NCBI GenBank assembly: GCA_015485245.1
Contig: WFTY01000476.1
Location: 1 to 10,453, forward strand
DNA: 10,453 bases
Origin: Anaerolineales bacterium
GTDB lineage: Bacteria; Chloroflexota; Anaerolineae; Anaerolineales; UBA11858
Direction: 5' to 3'
Below, piece after piece: positions 6,617 to 10,453 of this stretch; position 1 is the first letter of the stretch; each line of letters starts with the position of its first letter. The translations under genes and the position numbers were made by a program. Under the pieces are notes generated by a model. It was not told the origin of the DNA and searched no databases. It saw only the letters and a program-made list of their open reading frames with translations.

Positions 6617-6645
6617 ACTATACCGAAGGGAAACCGTTTTGTCAA
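6617..6645 (-). promoter_or_regulatory. sigma70-type promoter of the T-box/trpB2 transcript
   Basis: On the minus strand TTGACA (6640-6645) and TATAGT (6617-6622) are separated by 17 nt. The -35 is consensus and the -10 is one base off. Predicted start is near 6610, directly before the T-box stem I. It lies just downstream of the gltX stop, so trpB2 has its own promoter. Confidence 0.88.
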
Positions 6646-6700
6646 GCCTTTTCCCGAAAAAGAAAGCGGCCCGTTTTCCGACAGGCTGGCCAGCTTCACC

Positions 6701-8209
6701 CTACAGCTCCTCAGCAACCAGTTTTTCCAACACGGCGATGGCGTGCTCCAGCCGCTTCATCACCGTGGGGCGGCCGATGATCGTCATGGTCTCGAAAATC
6801 GGCGGGCTGACCTTCTGCGCGGTCAGGGCGTTGCGCAAAAAGCCAAACACATGTCCAGCCTTGAGGCCCAGCTCGGCGGCCAGGTCGCGCAACGGCTGGC
6901 TGGCGCGCTCCTCGCTGAAATCCGGCAGCCCGGCGAGCAGGTCGTAAATCCGGCGCGCCATGGTCAGCGACTCCGCTGCGGTCATATTCTTGCCAATCAA
7001 GCTCTCCGGTTCGGGAGAAATGTCGTCCCGAAAGAAAAAACCCGCCTTCTCCGGCGCTTCGGCCAGCGTGACCAGGCGCACCTGCAACGCCGCGGCGACC
7101 TGACGAAGCTTTTCCTCATCATCCACAACATAACCGGCGCGCTCGAAGAAGGGGCGCAGGCGTCCGGCAAGATCCGCCACGTCTAAACGGCGGATGTGCA
7201 AGCCGTTGAAGTGATCCAGCTTGCTGAAATTGATCGCCGCCGGGGAAGGGTTGAGCTTCTCGATGCTGAACTTTTCGATCAACTCTTCCAGCGTGAAGAA
7301 GTCAGAATGATCGTCATACCCCCAGCCCATCAGGGCAATCCAGTTAATCACCGCCTCCGGCAGATAGCCAAAATCGCGCAAATCGGTGATGAAGATCGAA
7401 AGGCCGTCCTGCGTCAGCTCCGCAGCCTCGCGCTTGCTCATCTTGCCTTTGCCGCTGGGTTTGAGGAAAATTGAAGGATGCACCCAAACAGGTTGCTCCC
7501 ACCCCAGGGCGTTGTAAATATGCCCATGCAGCGGGAAGGTGGGTAGCCACTCCGAAGTGCGGAAGACGTGGGTAATCTTCATCAGATGATCGTCAATCAC
7601 CACCGCCAGATGATACACGGGCAAACCATCCGACTTGACCAGGATGGTATCGTCGAGGTTGGCGTTTTCCACGGTGATATCGCCGCGCAGGGCATCGGTG
7701 ACGGTGATCGTGCCTTCGGAGGGCATCTTGAAGCGGACAACGTGCGGTTCCCCGGCAGCGCGGCGGGCATCCGCCTCGGCGAGGGGAATCTCGCGATCGG
7801 GGCAGATGTCGCGGTGTTTGTGCGGTCGCCTGGCGCGAGGCGCGGCATCCGCGGCGGCAGCGCAGAAGCAATAGTACGCGTGACCGCTCTCCACCAACTG
7901 CCGGGCATACTGCTGGTAAATCTCACGGCGCTCAGTCTGGCGATAAGGGCCGTAAGGCCCGCCGATATCGGGGCCTTCATCCCATTCCAGCCCCAGCCAA
8001 CGCAGGCTATCCATCAGCTCTTCCTCCGCGCCGGGGACGTAGCGCTTCTGGTCGGTATCCTCAATGCGCAAGATGAACTGGCCGCCCGTCTGTCGGGCCA
8101 GCAGGTAATTGTAGAGCGCCGTGCGGCCGCTGCCCAGATGGGTACGGCCGGTAGGTGAAGGGGCAAAGCGCACGCGCGCCGGGGAAAGTTTCTTCATAGC
8201 AGTCATCAT
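6701..8209 (-). CDS. gltX: glutamyl-tRNA synthetase
   Basis: A class I aminoacyl-tRNA synthetase that charges tRNA-Glu with glutamate in the cytoplasm. The 502-residue protein has the Rossmann-fold signature APSPTGRTHLGSGRTAL, with the HIGH-like HLGS at 24-27, and the KMSKR loop at 256-260 in GKGKMSKREAA. A CxC...C set (Cys114, Cys116, Cys135) could be the zinc site seen in some GluRS. The usual iRGeE segment reads FRTSE (216-220), a variation near the active site that I cannot interpret. The C-terminal helical anticodon-binding region is present and the length is normal. The start is chosen as ATG 8209; ATGs at 8206 and 8197 are alternatives with equally weak ribosome binding sites. A GTG at 8245 lies inside a terminator-like hairpin and is unlikely. 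Sequence alone does not show whether it also charges tRNA-Gln. Confidence 0.95.
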   Translation of the reverse strand: MMTAMKKLSPARVRFAPSPTGRTHLGSGRTALYNYLLARQTGGQFILRIEDTDQKRYVPGAEEELMDSLRWLGLEWDEGPDIGGPYGPYRQTERREIYQQYARQLVESGHAYYCFCAAAADAAPRARRPHKHRDICPDREIPLAEADARRAAGEPHVVRFKMPSEGTITVTDALRGDITVENANLDDTILVKSDGLPVYHLAVVIDDHLMKITHVFRTSEWLPTFPLHGHIYNALGWEQPVWVHPSIFLKPSGKGKMSKREAAELTQDGLSIFITDLRDFGYLPEAVINWIALMGWGYDDHSDFFTLEELIEKFSIEKLNPSPAAINFSKLDHFNGLHIRRLDVADLAGRLRPFFERAGYVVDDEEKLRQVAAALQVRLVTLAEAPEKAGFFFRDDISPEPESLIGKNMTAAESLTMARRIYDLLAGLPDFSEERASQPLRDLAAELGLKAGHVFGFLRNALTAQKVSPPIFETMTIIGRPTVMKRLEHAIAVLEKLVAEEL

Positions 8210-8219
8210 GGTCTCATTT

Positions 8220-8249
8220 AGAAAAGGGTGCGCCGCCACTGGCACACCC
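8220..8249 (-). terminator. intrinsic terminator after rodA, close to the gltX start
   Basis: On the minus strand GGGTGTGCC (8241-8249) pairs with GGCGCACCC (8226-8234), 9 bp with one G-U and a 6-nt loop, followed by TTTTCT. It would end the minD-minE-rodA transcript. It lies only about 11 nt before the gltX ATG. Confidence 0.65.
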
Positions 8250-8257
8250 TGAGGGGG

Positions 8258-8263
8258 ATTTTA
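8258..8263 (-). promoter_or_regulatory. possible -10 element for gltX
   Basis: TAAAAT on the minus strand sits about 50 nt before the gltX ATG, in the gap after rodA. No convincing -35 lies 16-18 nt upstream, so this is a weak call. If it is used, the terminator-like hairpin would fall in the gltX 5' leader. Confidence 0.3.
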
Positions 8264-8285
8264 TCACAGAGACAAGCGCGCCAGG

Positions 8286-9428
8286 TTAATAGAATGAACG
8301 GTGGCGCATCACCACGCTTTCCACCAGCCCGATGCCCAGCAACATCGAAAGCAGCGCGCTGCCCCCGTAACTGACAAAGGGCAACGGCAGGCCAGTGACG
8401 GGCAGCAATTGCAGATTCATCCCTACGTTAATCACCGCCTGGAACGCCAGAATGGTAGCCACCCCATAGGCGATCAGCGCCCCAAAGGTATCGCTCGCCA
8501 GGCGCGCCGCCCGCAAGCAGCGCCAGATGATGAACAGCAGCAACCCAATCACCGCCACGGCGCCCACAAAGCCGAATTCCTCCGCAAGCGCCGAGAAGAT
8601 AAAATCGGACTGGCGCACCTTCAAAAAACGCAGCTGAACCTGCGTCCCGCTGCCATAGCCCTGACCGAATACCCCTCCAGAGCCGATGCTCACCAGCGCC
8701 TGCTGCACGTTGTAGATCGCCCCAAAGCGGGCTTCCGGGTCAGGGAACAAGAAGTTAATAATGCGCTCCACCTGATAAGGTTTAATCAACCCGGCAGTGT
8801 TGTTGGGGTCATATGTCAGCAACATCGCCGGGATGCCCAACGCCAGCGCCAGGATGCCCGCGGACATCGCGATGCCCACCAGCTTGATATCCAGCCCCGC
8901 CGCCCACACCAGGGCAAACCAGATGACGAAAATCACGATCGATGTGCTCAAGTCTGGCTGCAAGATGATCCACACGACCATCCCCAGTGTGAGCAGCAGA
9001 CTACGCATCACCGTGCCCAGGTCATGGATTTTATCCTGGTTGCGAGCGAGAAAATCTGCCAGCGCCAGGATGATGACGATCTTCCCCAATTCGGAGGGCT
9101 GGATCAGAATAGGCCCGACCACAAACCAGCGCGCCGAACCAAACAACGCCCCACCCACCAGGTTTAGCACCACCAGCGAAAACACGGTGAGAAAATACAA
9201 CGGGCGGCTCAACGCCGCCAGGATTTTATAATCCATCGCCGAGACGATCACAATCACCACAAAGCCAACAACAGCGAAAATAATCTGTTTTTGCACGATG
9301 TTGGCCTCGGTCAATTCGATGTTGCCGGCAATCGCTGAACGGATCATCACCACGCCGAACATCGTCAGCAAGGCCACAGCCCCCAACAACCAGTAATCAA
9401 AGAAACGCCAGGATGGTCGGTCAAACAT
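8286..9428 (-). CDS. rodA: RodA, SEDS-family peptidoglycan glycosyltransferase
   Basis: SEDS proteins polymerise lipid II into glycan strands in the cytoplasmic membrane; RodA does so for side-wall growth together with a class B PBP. The 380-residue product is strongly hydrophobic with about ten membrane segments. Family signatures are visible: ARWFVVGPILIQPSELGK (99-116), LQPDLSTS (156-163), IGSGGVFGQGYGSGTQ (248-263), RQSDFIFSALAEE with the likely catalytic Asp275 (E. coli RodA D262 equivalent), and a C-terminal PVTGLPLPFVSYGGSALL. FtsW and SpoVE share these motifs. The minE neighbour and the sequence style favour RodA, but the paralogue cannot be proven. The ATG at 9428 has no clear Shine-Dalgarno. 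The gene follows minE by 65 nt and is probably in the same transcript. Confidence 0.93.
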   Translation of the reverse strand: MFDRPSWRFFDYWLLGAVALLTMFGVVMIRSAIAGNIELTEANIVQKQIIFAVVGFVVIVIVSAMDYKILAALSRPLYFLTVFSLVVLNLVGGALFGSARWFVVGPILIQPSELGKIVIILALADFLARNQDKIHDLGTVMRSLLLTLGMVVWIILQPDLSTSIVIFVIWFALVWAAGLDIKLVGIAMSAGILALALGIPAMLLTYDPNNTAGLIKPYQVERIINFLFPDPEARFGAIYNVQQALVSIGSGGVFGQGYGSGTQVQLRFLKVRQSDFIFSALAEEFGFVGAVAVIGLLLFIIWRCLRAARLASDTFGALIAYGVATILAFQAVINVGMNLQLLPVTGLPLPFVSYGGSALLSMLLGIGLVESVVMRHRSFY

Positions 9429-9493
9429 GGGAAATCACACCCGCGGCAACAGCGAGGTCTGGAAGACCCCTTGCCGGAACAGAAAAGCTTGGG

Positions 9494-9760
9494 TCACGCT
9501 CGCCGTCGCTTTGGCCCCACTATCGGAATGTCGGCGATCAGGCGCTGCTGGCGGCCATCTTTGTTGATGGCGATGCGCACGTCATCGGGCGCGATATCAA
9601 TATGCCGCGAGATCACCTCAATAATCTCGTCCTTCATCGTCTCCAGCACACTCTGCGAGAGGTTGGTACGGTCGTGAATCAACACCAGTTGCAACCGTTC
9701 CTTGGCCTGATAGGCGCTCTTGCGCTTTTTCCCAGAGAGGCGATCCATAAGGCTGCCCAT
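9494..9760 (-). CDS. minE: MinE, cell division topological specificity factor
   Basis: MinE stimulates MinD ATPase and drives the Min system so that division-inhibitor activity is excluded from midcell. The 88 residues match the family length. The N-terminal part has the MinD-contact helix SAYQAKERLQLVLIHDR (15-31). The C-terminal dimerisation and topological part contains EIIEVISRHIDI and ends with a typical IADIPI strand. AGGAGG lies 8 nt before the ATG, and the start is 1 nt after the minD stop, so the two genes are translationally coupled. The gap to rodA (9429-9493) has a small GGTCT/AGACC hairpin but no T-run, so readthrough into rodA is likely. Confidence 0.95.
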   Translation of the reverse strand: MGSLMDRLSGKKRKSAYQAKERLQLVLIHDRTNLSQSVLETMKDEIIEVISRHIDIAPDDVRIAINKDGRQQRLIADIPIVGPKRRRA

Positions 9761-9761
9761 G

Positions 9762-10453
9762 TCAACTGCCTCCTCCAGAGAAGAGCCGCCCCAACTGGTT
9801 GAAAAAACCCTCCTGATGGCTCAAATCCATAAAGGGGACCTCGTCTCCCAGCATGCGGCCAGCAATATTGCGCATCGCCTGCCCGGCGCGAGATTTGCCA
9901 TCCAGCACAATCGGCATACCGCGGTTGGTGCTGACGATCACATTGTCGTCCTCCGGGATGATCCCCAGCAAGTGAATCGCCAGGAGTTCAATAATGTCAT
10001 CCGTGCTGATCATATCGCCGCGCTGCACTTTGGCCGGGTCAATACGATTGATGATCAGCTGTGCCGGCCCTTTTTCCTCCGCTTCTACGATGCCGATGAT
10101 GCGATCGGCATCGCGCACCGCCGAGACCTCCGGATTGGTAACCACCAGAACCAGGTCGGCAGGGGCAATGGCGTTGCGAAAGCCGCGCTCAATCCCCGCG
10201 GGCGAGTCGATCAAAATCCAATCGTGATCGGCGCGCAGCTCATCACAAAGTTTGACCATGTCGCTGGGCGAGACGGCGGTCTTATCACGCGTCTGGGCTG
10301 CGGGGATCAGCGAAAGCCCCTCGGTGCGCTTATCCCGGATCATCGCCTGCCGCAACCGACAGCGCCCCTCGACGACATCCACCAGATCGTAGACGATGCG
10401 GTTCTCCAGGCCGAGGACGACATCCAGATTGCGCAGCCCGATATCGGCATCAA
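9762..10453 (-). CDS. minD: MinD, septum site-determining ATPase (5' end outside window)
   Basis: MinD is a ParA/MinD-type ATPase that binds the membrane as an ATP dimer and recruits MinC to block FtsZ assembly near the poles. The visible 229 residues start at DADIGLRNLD, the switch I region. The first ~38 residues with the deviant Walker A loop lie beyond the right edge, so ATP binding cannot be checked here. Also visible are DKRTEGLSLIPAAQTRDK, IDSPAGIERG (the Walker B/switch II region), NPEVSAVRDADRI and LGIIPEDDNVI. The C-terminus has an amphipathic membrane-targeting helix around EGFFNQLGRLF. A GTG at 10382 could be mistaken for a start, but it is internal because the frame and the family match continue upstream. 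minC would be expected further upstream but is not seen. Confidence 0.96.
   Translation of the reverse strand, partial: DADIGLRNLDVVLGLENRIVYDLVDVVEGRCRLRQAMIRDKRTEGLSLIPAAQTRDKTAVSPSDMVKLCDELRADHDWILIDSPAGIERGFRNAIAPADLVLVVTNPEVSAVRDADRIIGIVEAEEKGPAQLIINRIDPAKVQRGDMISTDDIIELLAIHLLGIIPEDDNVIVSTNRGMPIVLDGKSRAGQAMRNIAGRMLGDEVPFMDLSHQEGFFNQLGRLFSGGGS
9769..9774 (-). promoter_or_regulatory. ribosome binding site of minE, inside the end of minD
   Basis: Perfect AGGAGG on the minus strand, 8 nt before the minE ATG and within the last codons of minD. This fits coupled translation that would keep the MinD:MinE ratio fixed. Confidence 0.85.

Noticed and set aside
6435..7186. Short open frames on the plus strand across the T-box leader and the 3' end of gltX
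   Set aside because: They are explained by the minus-strand T-box structure and gltX coding sequence, and have no ribosome binding site or domain.
8210..8245. 12-residue extension of gltX from a GTG at 8245
   Set aside because: The GTG lies inside the rodA terminator hairpin and the extra residues are not family-like.
8301..9167. 288-codon open frame on the plus strand
   Set aside because: It is antisense to rodA; the His/Gln/Arg-rich product is the mirror of membrane-helix codons and has no ribosome binding site.

Overview
The window is about 10.4 kb of G+C-rich bacterial chromosome, densely packed with core genes. It most resembles a member of the Chloroflexota, probably Anaerolineae. I base this on the minD-minE-rodA order, a tryptophan T-box riboswitch outside the Firmicutes, a stand-alone TrpB2, and a PHP/AlbA_2 fusion of a kind I associate with that phylum. 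This is inference from gene content and protein style, not a database match. I see no mobile element, tRNA, rRNA or CRISPR array.

Left part, plus strand (1-4510): four genes lie head to tail with overlaps or short gaps and look like one transcription unit. The 3' part of lon (ATP-dependent protease) comes first. A single-domain response regulator follows, its start codon lying 23 nt inside lon. Next is a 585-residue protein joining a PHP metallo-phosphoesterase domain, an AlbA_2 (Schlafen-type) domain and an unrecognised C-terminal domain. Last is a MogA/MoaB-type molybdopterin adenylyltransferase whose start overlaps the preceding stop. An extended palindrome (4506-4569) separates this unit from the convergent trpB2.

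Middle, minus strand (4590-6645): trpB2 (tryptophan synthase beta chain, TrpB2 type) has a leader of about 650 nt. The leader starts at a near-consensus promoter (TTGACA-N17-TATAGT). It holds a T-box riboswitch with a UGG (Trp) specifier and a UGGC acceptor-pairing bulge that matches the G73 discriminator of tRNA-Trp, and it ends in a strong terminator. Uncharged tRNA-Trp should therefore permit trpB2 expression. About 300 nt lie between the terminator and trpB2; they hold short GC-rich hairpins and a possible 60-codon Arg-rich ORF with a good ribosome binding site.

Right part, minus strand (6701-10453): in transcription order, minD (5' end outside the window), minE and rodA form a cell-division and cell-shape cluster. 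A hairpin terminator then separates it from gltX (glutamyl-tRNA synthetase).

The most unusual items are the PHP-AlbA_2 fusion with its unknown C-terminal domain, and the architecture of the Trp T-box leader. The leader contains a second terminator-like hairpin (stem III plus seven U) upstream of the antiterminator. The rest is ordinary housekeeping.
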